Assembly (NCBI GenBank): GCA_039034155.1
Contig: JBCCBI010000013.1
Span: 1-26,699, forward strand
From: JBCCBI01 sp039034155
GTDB lineage: Bacteria; Deinococcota; Deinococci; Deinococcales; Trueperaceae
Direction of reading: 5' to 3'
Length of the DNA: 26,699 nt
Shown here: positions 7,659-14,684 of the stretch, in pieces
Numbering within the stretch: the stretch's first letter is position 1
Layout of the letters: every line of letters starts with the position of its first letter
Translations under genes and position numbers: made by a program
The notes under the pieces: generated by a model
Told to the model about the DNA's origin: nothing
What the model saw: only the letters and a program-made list of their open reading frames with translations
Databases searched by the model: none

Positions 7659-9554
7659 ATGGCTAAAGCAGTCGGTATCGACTTAGGAACAACCAACAGT
7701 GTGATCGCCATCATGGAAGGTGGCGAACCTAGCGTCCTCGTAAATAGCGAGGGCAACCGCACTACCCCATCGGTCGTTGCATTCAAAGATGGTAACCGCA
7801 TGGTCGGACAAGTTGCTAAACGGCAAGCTGTTCTGAACGCGCAAGGTACGTTGTTTGAAGTCAAGCGCTACATGGGCCGCACCTGGGATGAAGTCAAAGC
7901 AGAAGCAGAGCGTTCCCCTTATGAAGTGGTTCGCGGTGACGACGGCGGCGTGCGCTTTGTCGTTGGCGACAAGAAATATACTCCCGAAGAAGTCTCAGCA
8001 ATGGTACTGCGCAAATTAGTTGATGATGCCTCGAGCACACTCGGTGAAAAAGTCACCAAAGCAGTTATCACCGTGCCTGCGTACTTCAACAACTCTCAGC
8101 GTGAAGCCACCCAAAACGCCGGTAAAATTGCCGGCTTAGAAGTACTTCGCATTGTCAACGAGCCCACCGCAGCTGCACTTGCCTACGGTTTAGACAAAAA
8201 AGGTAATGAAACTGTCCTTGTCTTCGACCTTGGTGGCGGTACCTTTGACGTTTCTGTGTTAGAAGTAGGCGACGGTGTCTTTGAAGTACGCTCAACCTCC
8301 GGCGATACTCACTTAGGTGGTAGCGATTTTGACTACGCCATTGTGGAGTGGCTAGCTGAAGAGTTCCAGCAAGAGTACAACGTGGACTTACGCAAAGATA
8401 AGCAAGCGTTACAGCGTCTGATTGAAGCAGCTGAAAAAGCTAAAATTGAGCTTTCTAACTTACCTGAAACAACCATCAGCTTGCCGTTCATTGCCATGGA
8501 CCCAGCGAGTAACGCACCTCTCTACCTAGACAGAAAACTCTCGCGTAGCCAGTTTGAGTCGTTAATTGATCCGTTGCTTAAACGTGTGCGCGGTCCGGTT
8601 GAAGCTGCCTTACGTGACGCCAAATTGAGCGCTAATGAAATTGATGAGATTATTCTTGTCGGCGGCTCTACCAGAGTGCCTGCTGTTAAAAGCATCGTTA
8701 AAGATATGCTGGGCAAAGACCCAAATCAATCAGTTAATCCAGACGAGGTTGTCTCACTTGGTGCAGCTGTACAAGCTGGCGTGTTAACCGGTGACGTGGA
8801 CGATATTGTCCTTTTGGACGTAACACCTTTATCACTTGGTGTTGAAACCAAAGGTGGCGTGTTCACCAGCCTCATCGACCGCAACACGACTGTGCCTGTG
8901 CGCAAATCTGAAACGTTCACGACCGCTGAAAACAATCAGACCGGCGTGGAAGTGCACGTACTGCAAGGTGAGCGCTCCATGGCCAGCGACAACAAATCAC
9001 TTGGCCGCTTTAAGCTCGAGGGCATCCCCCCCATGCCTGCCGGTATGCCGCAAGTAGAAATCACCTATGACATAGATGCCAACGGCATCTTGAACGTGAC
9101 CGCCAAAGAAAAATCTACTGGTAAAGAATCATCTATCACGATTCAAAACACCACCACGCTTGACGACACTGAAGTCGACCGCATGGTTAACGAAGCTCAA
9201 AACTTTGCTGAGCAGGACCGCGAAGCCCGCGAATATGCTGAGGTCAAAAACAACCTCGACAGCATGCGTATCCAAGCTCAAAATTCTCTCAACGAAGCAG
9301 AAAGTGCTGATGATAGCGTCAAGCAACCCCTTCAAGACGCTGTGAATGAAGTTGACCGGGCTATTAACAACAACGATACCAAAGAGCGGCTCGAGGAACT
9401 TATGCAAACCCTCCAACAAGCGCTCATGGCTTTCCAACAAGCTACCCAAGCTGCTAGCGCACCAAGTGATGATGGTGGTGACGGTAGTGATGGCAACCCA
9501 CCATCTGGTGACGACGAAGACGTCATCGACGCAGACTTCAAACCTGCGAGTTAA
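7659..9554 (+). CDS. dnaK: Chaperone protein DnaK (Hsp70)
   Basis: ATP-dependent cytoplasmic Hsp70 that binds exposed hydrophobic segments of client proteins, driven by DnaJ and reset by GrpE. At 631 residues it is full length. The nucleotide-binding domain shows DLGTTNS (8-14), VPAYFNNSQREAT, IVNEPTAAALAYG and VFDLGGGTFDVS. The interdomain linker DDIVLLDVTPLSLG is intact and followed by the substrate-binding domain. The tail is acidic and Gly/Ser/Asp-rich, ending near DDEDVIDADFKP, the usual EEVD-like C-terminal signature of bacterial DnaK. AAAGGAG lies about 7 nt before the ATG. It is the first gene of dnaK-grpE-dnaJ and has its own strong promoter. A 14-bp hairpin follows before grpE. Confidence 0.98.
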   Translation: MAKAVGIDLGTTNSVIAIMEGGEPSVLVNSEGNRTTPSVVAFKDGNRMVGQVAKRQAVLNAQGTLFEVKRYMGRTWDEVKAEAERSPYEVVRGDDGGVRFVVGDKKYTPEEVSAMVLRKLVDDASSTLGEKVTKAVITVPAYFNNSQREATQNAGKIAGLEVLRIVNEPTAAALAYGLDKKGNETVLVFDLGGGTFDVSVLEVGDGVFEVRSTSGDTHLGGSDFDYAIVEWLAEEFQQEYNVDLRKDKQALQRLIEAAEKAKIELSNLPETTISLPFIAMDPASNAPLYLDRKLSRSQFESLIDPLLKRVRGPVEAALRDAKLSANEIDEIILVGGSTRVPAVKSIVKDMLGKDPNQSVNPDEVVSLGAAVQAGVLTGDVDDIVLLDVTPLSLGVETKGGVFTSLIDRNTTVPVRKSETFTTAENNQTGVEVHVLQGERSMASDNKSLGRFKLEGIPPMPAGMPQVEITYDIDANGILNVTAKEKSTGKESSITIQNTTTLDDTEVDRMVNEAQNFAEQDREAREYAEVKNNLDSMRIQAQNSLNEAESADDSVKQPLQDAVNEVDRAINNNDTKERLEELMQTLQQALMAFQQATQAASAPSDDGGDGSDGNPPSGDDEDVIDADFKPAS

Positions 9555-9588
9555 ACACACTTAACACTAGCGCACTAAGCTCATGTTA

Positions 9589-9624
9589 CTAGCATGGTGA
9601 CGGCTTTTCTCGTCACTGTGCTAG
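9589..9624 (+). promoter_or_regulatory. 14-bp hairpin between dnaK and grpE
   Basis: CTAGCATGGTGACG (9589-9602) pairs with CGTCACTGTGCTAG (9611-9624) around the loop GCTTTTCT. In RNA the central TG/TG becomes two G-U wobbles, so the stem is continuous. No T-run follows, so this is more likely an mRNA processing or stabilising element, or a leaky attenuator, than a full terminator. Either would give more DnaK than GrpE. Confidence 0.6.
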
Positions 9625-9669
9625 CAGCTATCAGCACGCCACAGGGCCTTCACATTAAGCGAGATATGT

Positions 9670-10620
9670 ATGAATGACGACGTACACGACATGCCAAATG
9701 ATACATCTCCTTCTCAAGACGATTCTGCATCTCAAAATGATGCCACTCAAAATGATGCCACGTCTCAAACTAGCAGTGATGGTGTACGGCGTATTCCAGT
9801 AACAGATCTGGACGCCCCCATACCAGGCGCACCAACATCAGAAGCACCAGCATCAGAAGCACCAGCATCAGAAGCACCAGCATCAGAAGCATCTCAACCT
9901 GCAACACACGTAAACGAGACTATGACTTCAGACACATTAAATAATGACAATTCAGATGTAACTAGTGCGGCAGAAACCACCTCAGGTGATGTGCCTACCC
10001 ACGCTCGAGCAGCATCTAGCGAAGACGCCCAGCAAGTAGCACCCGCACACGACAACCACGATGCATTTGCTGCTTTTGGCCACGCTAGCTCGGCTGAAAC
10101 TGAAATTGATATTTTGCGCGCTGAACTTGACCGTGCTCATGCTGAGCTTGCTACCCTCAAAGCTAATCCAGAGGGTTTAGAAACCTTACAAGCTGAAAAC
10201 AAAACGCTCAAAGATAAGTTTTTACGGGCTAGGGCCGACCTCGAGAACTACCGCAGGCGGGCATCTCAAGATGTAGAACGCGCGCGCAATAGCGGTGCAG
10301 ATGGCATCGTCTTAGCTGTGCTTCCTGTCTATGACGACTTAGGGCGGGCGCTCGAGGCAGCCACAGCTGACCCCAGTACGCTCATTCCAGGTATTGAAGC
10401 CGTTCGTGAAGGCCTCAAACGCAATCTAGCTGCCCAAGGCATTCAGGCTACTGGCAACATAGGTGAACGCTTTGATCCTACCTATCATGAAGCCCTTACC
10501 AGCATGCCCGCACCCGAGGATGAGCTTAAAGGCACCATCGCCCAGGTGTTTCAAGCTGGCTTTATGAAAGATGAACGGCTTATTCGCCCAGCCCAAGTTG
10601 TTGTCTATCAAGAGGATTAA
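9670..10620 (+). CDS. grpE: GrpE, nucleotide exchange factor for DnaK, long N-terminal extension
   Basis: A dimeric co-chaperone that releases ADP from DnaK. The C-terminal half is standard GrpE: a long heptad-rich helix (about 143-200, with LRAELDRAHAELATL and RARADLENYRRRASQ) and the beta-wing (about 262-314) with FDPTYHEAL, GTIAQVFQAGF and RLIRPAQVVV. At 316 residues it exceeds the usual length of about 170-210. The extra approximately 140 N-terminal residues are acidic, rich in Ser/Thr/Ala/Asn, and carry four SEAP-type repeats at 56-75. This region should be disordered. The ATG at 9670 has only a weak purine-rich site upstream. The gene is 115 bp after dnaK with a hairpin between them. 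The identity is certain; the extension's role is unknown. Confidence 0.96.
   Translation: MNDDVHDMPNDTSPSQDDSASQNDATQNDATSQTSSDGVRRIPVTDLDAPIPGAPTSEAPASEAPASEAPASEASQPATHVNETMTSDTLNNDNSDVTSAAETTSGDVPTHARAASSEDAQQVAPAHDNHDAFAAFGHASSAETEIDILRAELDRAHAELATLKANPEGLETLQAENKTLKDKFLRARADLENYRRRASQDVERARNSGADGIVLAVLPVYDDLGRALEAATADPSTLIPGIEAVREGLKRNLAAQGIQATGNIGERFDPTYHEALTSMPAPEDELKGTIAQVFQAGFMKDERLIRPAQVVVYQED
9835..9894 (+). repeat. 15-bp in-frame tandem repeat in grpE
   Basis: Four copies of a 15-bp unit of the type GCATCAGAAGCACCA encode TSEAP, ASEAP, ASEAP, ASEAS. The copies are nearly identical at DNA level, which indicates recent slippage. Copy number probably varies between strains. Confidence 0.85.
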
Positions 10621-10717
10621 GGTTTCAAACAAGTTCATCATAAACCTGACGAAACATCACACAGACACATATTCAGCACTGGTTTAAGCTGTTTGAATAC
10701 CATTTGACTTTACTCAA

Positions 10718-10739
10718 TACACATTGCTGTGTGTTTTTT
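10718..10739 (+). terminator. Weak intrinsic terminator after grpE
   Basis: ACACA (10719-10723) and TGTGT (10728-10732) enclose TTGC and are followed by six T residues. The stem is short and AT-containing, so it is probably partial. Confidence 0.4.
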
Positions 10740-10761
10740 AAGAGGCTATTTTAGAACCTAC

Positions 10762-10801
10762 TTGAGGGCTAGGACATAACGCGTGTGAGTGATGTCCTCA
10801 A
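10762..10801 (+). promoter_or_regulatory. Two competing stems upstream of dnaJ
   Basis: AGGACAT (10771-10777) can pair with ATGTCCT (10792-10798). Alternatively TTGAGG (10762-10767) can pair with CCTCAA (10796-10801). The two right arms overlap, so only one stem can form at a time. This is a switch-like arrangement, but no ligand or temperature response can be inferred. Confidence 0.3.
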
Positions 10802-10825
10802 AAGCGTTTAAGCTCCTTAGCTGGA

Positions 10826-10843
10826 TAATACCTATAGGTATTA
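10826..10843. promoter_or_regulatory. Perfect 18-bp palindrome upstream of dnaJ (operator candidate)
   Basis: TAATACCTATAGGTATTA is its own reverse complement. Its right half is the start of the first of three 14-bp direct repeats. A dimeric repressor or activator site is the natural reading; the regulator is not known. Confidence 0.6.
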
Positions 10844-10876
10844 AAGACTAGGTATTAAAGACTAGGTATTAAAGAC
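10835..10876 (+). repeat. Three perfect copies of a 14-bp direct repeat
   Basis: TAGGTATTAAAGAC occurs at 10835-10848, 10849-10862 and 10863-10876 with no differences. Each copy carries the palindrome half-site TAGGTATTA. The spacing (14 bp) is not a full helical turn multiple. Confidence 0.9.
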
Positions 10877-10952
10877 GCTTCACATAGTTTTTGAGACTGG
10901 TACTACTGCCGTCAAACTAGTTGCTGGTGAGTCACGAACATCAAACCCACAC

Positions 10953-10961
10953 AAAGGAGGT
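10953..10961 (+). promoter_or_regulatory. Ribosome site that fixes the dnaJ start
   Basis: AAAGGAGGT ends 4 nt before the GTG at 10966. It is near-perfect anti-16S complementarity and selects that GTG over the in-frame TTG at 10921. Confidence 0.85.
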
Positions 10962-10965
10962 AAGG

Positions 10966-11856
10966 GTGGCAGCATACAAGGATTATTACAACACACTCGG
11001 CGTATCAAAGACGGCTAGCCAGCAAGAAATTCGCGCTGCGTTTCGCAAACTTGCCGCCAAACACCACCCTGACCGCAATCCAGACGATCCCAGTGCCGAG
11101 GAAACCTTCAAAGAAATCAACGAAGCCTACATCGTTCTTTCAGATGATGAAAAGCGCAGCATGTATGACCGCTTTGGCACTACAGATGGTATCCCAGGTG
11201 GATTTGGTGCAGGTAACTTTGCTGGTGGTGGCGATTTTAGTGACTTTTTCCAATCTCTTTTTGGTGGCGGTGGATTTGGTAGTGCTGGTGGCACGGGTGG
11301 CTTTAGCGGTAGCAACCCTTTTGAGGGATTTCAAACAAGCAGTCGTAGCACGCGCCCGAGCGACGTCCGTGGGAATTTGAACGTGAGTCTCGAGCAAGCC
11401 TTCTATGGCACTACCACCATGATTGCTGTGGACAATAAGCGTATTGAGGTCAGTGTGCCCAAGGGTGTTAAAGAAGGTGCCAAGCTGCGGCTGCGCGGAC
11501 AAGCACCCAGTGGTGGCGACATCTATTTAACGGTCCAACTAGACGCACACAGCATATTTAGCTTAGATGGGGACAATGTACGCGTGACGGTTAACGTACC
11601 TGACTACATTGCTGCGTTGGGCGGAAATGTACGTGTACCAACGCTCGAGGGTGATGTTGACATGACCCTGCCTCCCAAGATACAAGCTGGGCGTACGCTA
11701 CGGTTGCGTGGGCAAGGCTGGTACAGGCGTGATGGCAGTCGGGGTGACGAGCTTGCTGAGGTGCGCATTGTTATTCCCAGTGACCTCTCTGACGAGCAGC
11801 ATGAGCTTTATACCAAGCTACGTGAACTTGCTGAGTCCCCAGCCGTGATGAGTTAA
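10966..11856 (+). CDS. dnaJ: DnaJ-family chaperone without zinc finger (type II/CbpA-like)
   Basis: A J-domain co-chaperone that delivers clients to DnaK and stimulates its ATPase. The 296 residues comprise a J domain (about 5-70) with the catalytic HPD at 34-36, a Gly/Phe-rich linker (about 75-122), and two C-terminal beta-sandwich substrate-binding domains (about 133-290) with VSVPKGVKEGAKLRLRGQ and GRTLRLRGQGW. The four CxxCxGxG zinc motifs of type I DnaJ are absent. Thermus DnaJ also lacks them, which supports a Deinococcota origin and makes this probably the main DnaJ. The start is the GTG preceded by AAAGGAGGT; an upstream in-frame TTG would add 15 unlikely residues. A strong terminator follows. 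No dafA-like small gene is seen downstream, unlike in Thermus. Confidence 0.93.
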   Translation: MAAYKDYYNTLGVSKTASQQEIRAAFRKLAAKHHPDRNPDDPSAEETFKEINEAYIVLSDDEKRSMYDRFGTTDGIPGGFGAGNFAGGGDFSDFFQSLFGGGGFGSAGGTGGFSGSNPFEGFQTSSRSTRPSDVRGNLNVSLEQAFYGTTTMIAVDNKRIEVSVPKGVKEGAKLRLRGQAPSGGDIYLTVQLDAHSIFSLDGDNVRVTVNVPDYIAALGGNVRVPTLEGDVDMTLPPKIQAGRTLRLRGQGWYRRDGSRGDELAEVRIVIPSDLSDEQHELYTKLRELAESPAVMS

Positions 11857-11913
11857 TCTCGAGCCACTTACTGTTTTATATTTGCCGTTTCATACTTACA
11901 GATGTTATCTGAG

Positions 11914-11936
11914 CGCTGCTACCAAGCAGCGTTTTT
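11914..11936 (+). terminator. Intrinsic terminator after dnaJ
   Basis: CGCTGCT, loop ACCA and AGCAGCG form a perfect 7-bp GC-rich stem, followed by TTTTT. This closes the chaperone block. Confidence 0.9.
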
Positions 11937-12752
11937 CTTTGTAGATAGCAGGCAGATATCTGAGGCAACTCAGTCTTATCTCAACTTGATGTGCAAAGCA
12001 ACATTATTGCCGTTGGTATTGAGAGCTGTTGACATCAAAAGAGCATCTTAGCGGTGAAAATATCTCATGAGACTGTTACTCTTCTACAATTCAGTACGTT
12101 ATGTGCGTTTAAGGCATCTTCACATGGTGTACAGGTAAGACGTGAATTTATCAACAGTGATGAATTGCTACCATCACTGTTGGCAGTCAAGCTTGGTGAT
12201 ATTTTTCGCGTCCAGAACAGTCATCCTCTGTCAGACTTAAGGTGTTAGCAAGATATCTCTCAGGTTCCTAAGTTGGCAAGATATACACACCTTGCACACA
12301 AAAAACGTAGAATTTTGTTACATTACATCGTTTTATCATGATAGACTCACTCGAAGTTGAATTAGCGTGGTGTCAAGATTTCCTCGAGCACCCTCACCAA
12401 CTTATTGAAAAGGGACCTACAAGCACCTAGCTTCTAAGCTTGTGAGGAAGTCAACGTGTAAGGTTAAAGGTTAACTACGCATGACAGTGCGTCTCACAAA
12501 TCGAATCCTCGTATCGCTATCAAGATCGCGTCGCTATCAAGATTGTTACGGTAGGTGTTGCTACGCTAGTCACAATGTGATTGTAGTTTATAGCGCTTGA
12601 GTTAAAAAATTATGCGATTCAGTAGATACCATTTTGCCTTGTTGTAAAAGTACTTATACTGTAAACTCACAAACTCTGCGAACTGTTTACAATCAACACT
12701 CGTAATTTTAGTTTTATTGCTTACACAAATTCAACCCTAAGGTCAGTTTACT
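11937..12752. other. 816-base gene-poor region
   Basis: I find no convincing gene. A GTG-started frame at 12054-12248 lacks a ribosome site and family features. A 31-codon frame at 12338-12430 (MIDSLEVELAWCQDFLEHPH at its start) reads like protein and carries a CTCGAG, but has no ribosome site; it may be a gene remnant. A 13-bp direct repeat lies at 12514-12543. A weak promoter for the next gene may be TTGCCT at 12634 with TATACT at 12655. No tRNA cloverleaf was recognised. Confidence 0.5.
12514..12543 (+). repeat. Direct repeat of 13 bp
   Basis: TCGCTATCAAGAT occurs at 12514-12526 and again at 12531-12543, period 17 bp. It is in non-coding DNA; function unknown. Confidence 0.7.
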
Positions 12753-14528
12753 ATGCGCCATACGCAACAACGAATGCTCTCAGCTCACAATGCTCGCTCA
12801 ATGACGCGTAGACTCAGTGAACGTTACATTTTTGTGTTGACCTGGTTTATAGCAGTTCATTTGTTTGCTAACCTTCCTGCTGTTGCACAAACACCATCTG
12901 ATGATGTTCAAGACAATGCGGTCGCTATTCAACTCATCATTGCCGATGGGCTGGTTGCGTTTTATCCTTTTAACGGCGATGCGCGTGATGCCAGCGGTCA
13001 AGGGAACGATGGTCAGGTGAATGGTGCTAGCCTCATACCTGACCGCTTTGGTACATCAGAAAGTGCCTATTTATTCGACGGCGAAGACGACAATATTGTT
13101 GTTGATAATAGTGCTTCACTGAACATGGCAGTGAACAACCAAATGTCGGTGACAGCTTGGGTTAACCCTCAAGATCTCGAGACAGACCGCTTTGCGCATA
13201 TCATCCGTAAAGCTTCTGGGCGTTTTGGCTCAGGGTATTTATTTGCCTTTCAAAACCGTGGTCGTGAACTGTCACTTGGCATCAATAACTCCGCTGGTGA
13301 AGAAAGCAATACGCCTATTGAACCCAGCTATTTTGCAGGGGATACCTGGCACTTTGTAGCGGGTACCTATGACGGGCGGGCCTTTCGTATTTACGTAGAC
13401 GGCCGTCTTATTGGCACGCAACCGCTCATGCAAACCATCAACCCTAACCAAGACGACCCACTGTTTATCGGCAGTTACTGGCGCGGGCAGTACTTTCAGG
13501 GCGGTATCGACGATTTACGCCTTTACAACAGAGCGCTCACTACCTCAGAAATTGAGCGGCTTTACCAGGAAGAACATGCCGCTGTTCAACCTGTGGATAC
13601 CATGCCAACACCTGCGCCTGTGGCAGCACCATCTACCCCTTCACCAGCTATCACAGAAACACCTAGTCCAGACCCACTTGCTACAACCCCACCTACTACA
13701 GGCCCACCGGGAAGTGAGCTACCCAGTCCGCCTCCACCTAATCAAGCACCACCCAGTCAAGCACCCGTACCACCAGCTGATCCCTTACCGGCACCGCCTG
13801 CAATTGTGGCACCTACAAGTGGCGGCGCTACAGATGATTTACCAGCACCTGCTCCTGAAGTCATGCCCAGCGAGATGCCTGCGCCAGCAGCACCCCCACC
13901 AGATGCGCCAGCGACACCAAGTGTTGCACCTGAATCACCCAGTAGCGCGCCCTCACCTCTACCTAGAGATACTGCCCCATCAGGTACACCCGCGCCTCCC
14001 TCTACTGAGACACCTGTTATTGAAACACCTATCACTGAAACACCTATCGCCGAGCCTCCAGTAGCAGCACCAGCAACGCCAGATCCAGATGTACCTCCTG
14101 CTGGGCGCATTATCTTGCCACCTGCCTTAACGCCAGATGTGTGCCAAGTGCAAGTTGCCAACTACTTTGCAGACAGCCGCAGGTTAGTCATTCCGGCTCT
14201 ACAAATTGAGCTTTTAGACGCGCTCACCCGCGAACCTACTGGTGAGCTTGCGACGTTTTCAGTTACCCTCACGCACGAGCCAGAAGGAACCGTCTTTACA
14301 ATTGCAACTAGTAGTGTGTCGCTCCTTGAAGAATCTGAGGTTGAGCCCGCTTGCCGTGCAACCTACGACGGGCAGCGTATTCGTATTCCGTTGCTCGAGG
14401 CAGATGCCTATATTGAATCCTTACCTGGCGTGCGCTTGCCGGCACCCCGGCAACGGCTCGAGCTTGTTCTCGAACAAAATGGTACAGATGACCGCACGTT
14501 TAAAGTTGAAAGCTTTGAGCTTCGCTAA
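12753..14528 (+). CDS. Secreted LamG-domain protein with long Pro/Ala/Thr-rich linker
   Basis: An exported or surface protein that probably binds carbohydrate or protein ligands. Residues 1-46 contain a long signal peptide (hydrophobic core about 26-45, ending AVAQ). Residues about 66-272 form a LamG-like concanavalin A domain: LVAFYPFNGDARDASGQGND (68-87), MSVTAWVNP (131-139), WHFVAGTYDG (199-208), IYVDG (213-217) and GIDDLRLYNRAL (251-262). Residues about 280-450 are a low-complexity linker dominated by Pro, Ala, Thr and Ser with TETPI-type repeats. The C-terminal approximately 140 residues are a beta-rich domain I do not recognise, with C464 and C534 as its only cysteines, a possible disulfide. 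AAGG lies about 10 nt before the ATG; starts at codons 8 or 17 are possible. The gene is monocistronic. Confidence 0.85.
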   Translation: MRHTQQRMLSAHNARSMTRRLSERYIFVLTWFIAVHLFANLPAVAQTPSDDVQDNAVAIQLIIADGLVAFYPFNGDARDASGQGNDGQVNGASLIPDRFGTSESAYLFDGEDDNIVVDNSASLNMAVNNQMSVTAWVNPQDLETDRFAHIIRKASGRFGSGYLFAFQNRGRELSLGINNSAGEESNTPIEPSYFAGDTWHFVAGTYDGRAFRIYVDGRLIGTQPLMQTINPNQDDPLFIGSYWRGQYFQGGIDDLRLYNRALTTSEIERLYQEEHAAVQPVDTMPTPAPVAAPSTPSPAITETPSPDPLATTPPTTGPPGSELPSPPPPNQAPPSQAPVPPADPLPAPPAIVAPTSGGATDDLPAPAPEVMPSEMPAPAAPPPDAPATPSVAPESPSSAPSPLPRDTAPSGTPAPPSTETPVIETPITETPIAEPPVAAPATPDPDVPPAGRIILPPALTPDVCQVQVANYFADSRRLVIPALQIELLDALTREPTGELATFSVTLTHEPEGTVFTIATSSVSLLEESEVEPACRATYDGQRIRIPLLEADAYIESLPGVRLPAPRQRLELVLEQNGTDDRTFKVESFELR

Positions 14529-14615
14529 CACTCACATAGAGTGCTCGTTCACAAATGAGACCTGATGTGTCACAATATGTCATTTTTCAACGCACTTTTA
14601 CACAATCCTGACGCT

Positions 14616-14645
14616 TTGACGTAACAACTTCAGGCATGTTATAAC
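14616..14645 (+). promoter_or_regulatory. Promoter of the TAXI receptor gene
   Basis: TTGACG (14616-14621), 18 nt, then TATAAC (14640-14645); each box matches consensus at 5 of 6. It lies about 40 bp before the receptor start codon. Confidence 0.6.
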
Positions 14646-14684
14646 CATCTGTCTCGTAAGACATATTTCACAGGAGGAACAAGC

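Larger units (their letters stand above)
10621..10965 (+). other. grpE-dnaJ spacer rich in structure
   Basis: No gene lies here. In order it holds a weak terminator (10718-10739), a pair of mutually exclusive stems (10762-10801), the 18-bp palindrome (10826-10843) running into a 3 x 14-bp repeat (10835-10876), a possible promoter (TTGAGA at 10891 and AAACTA at 10914, spacing 17, weak), and the dnaJ ribosome site. dnaJ is probably controlled separately from dnaK-grpE. Confidence 0.6.

Noticed and set aside
9129..9560. 143-codon minus-strand frame opposite the dnaK 3' end
   Set aside because: Antisense to the conserved DnaK C-terminal domain, with no motifs of its own.
10921..10965. TTG start giving dnaJ 15 extra residues
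   Set aside because: The strong AAAGGAGGT would then lie inside the coding region; it serves the GTG at 10966 and the J domain starts there.
12054..12248. GTG-started 64-codon frame in the long gap
   Set aside because: No ribosome site, no recognisable family, and no neighbouring partner.
12481..12550. AAATCGAATCC as a tRNA T-loop
   Set aside because: The flanking bases do not form a T-stem and no anticodon or acceptor stem fits.
13411..14064. 217-codon frame inside the LamG gene, and the 134-codon frame opposite it
   Set aside because: Both are shadows of the Pro-rich repeat region, which suppresses stops in other frames; the true frame has signal peptide and LamG motifs.
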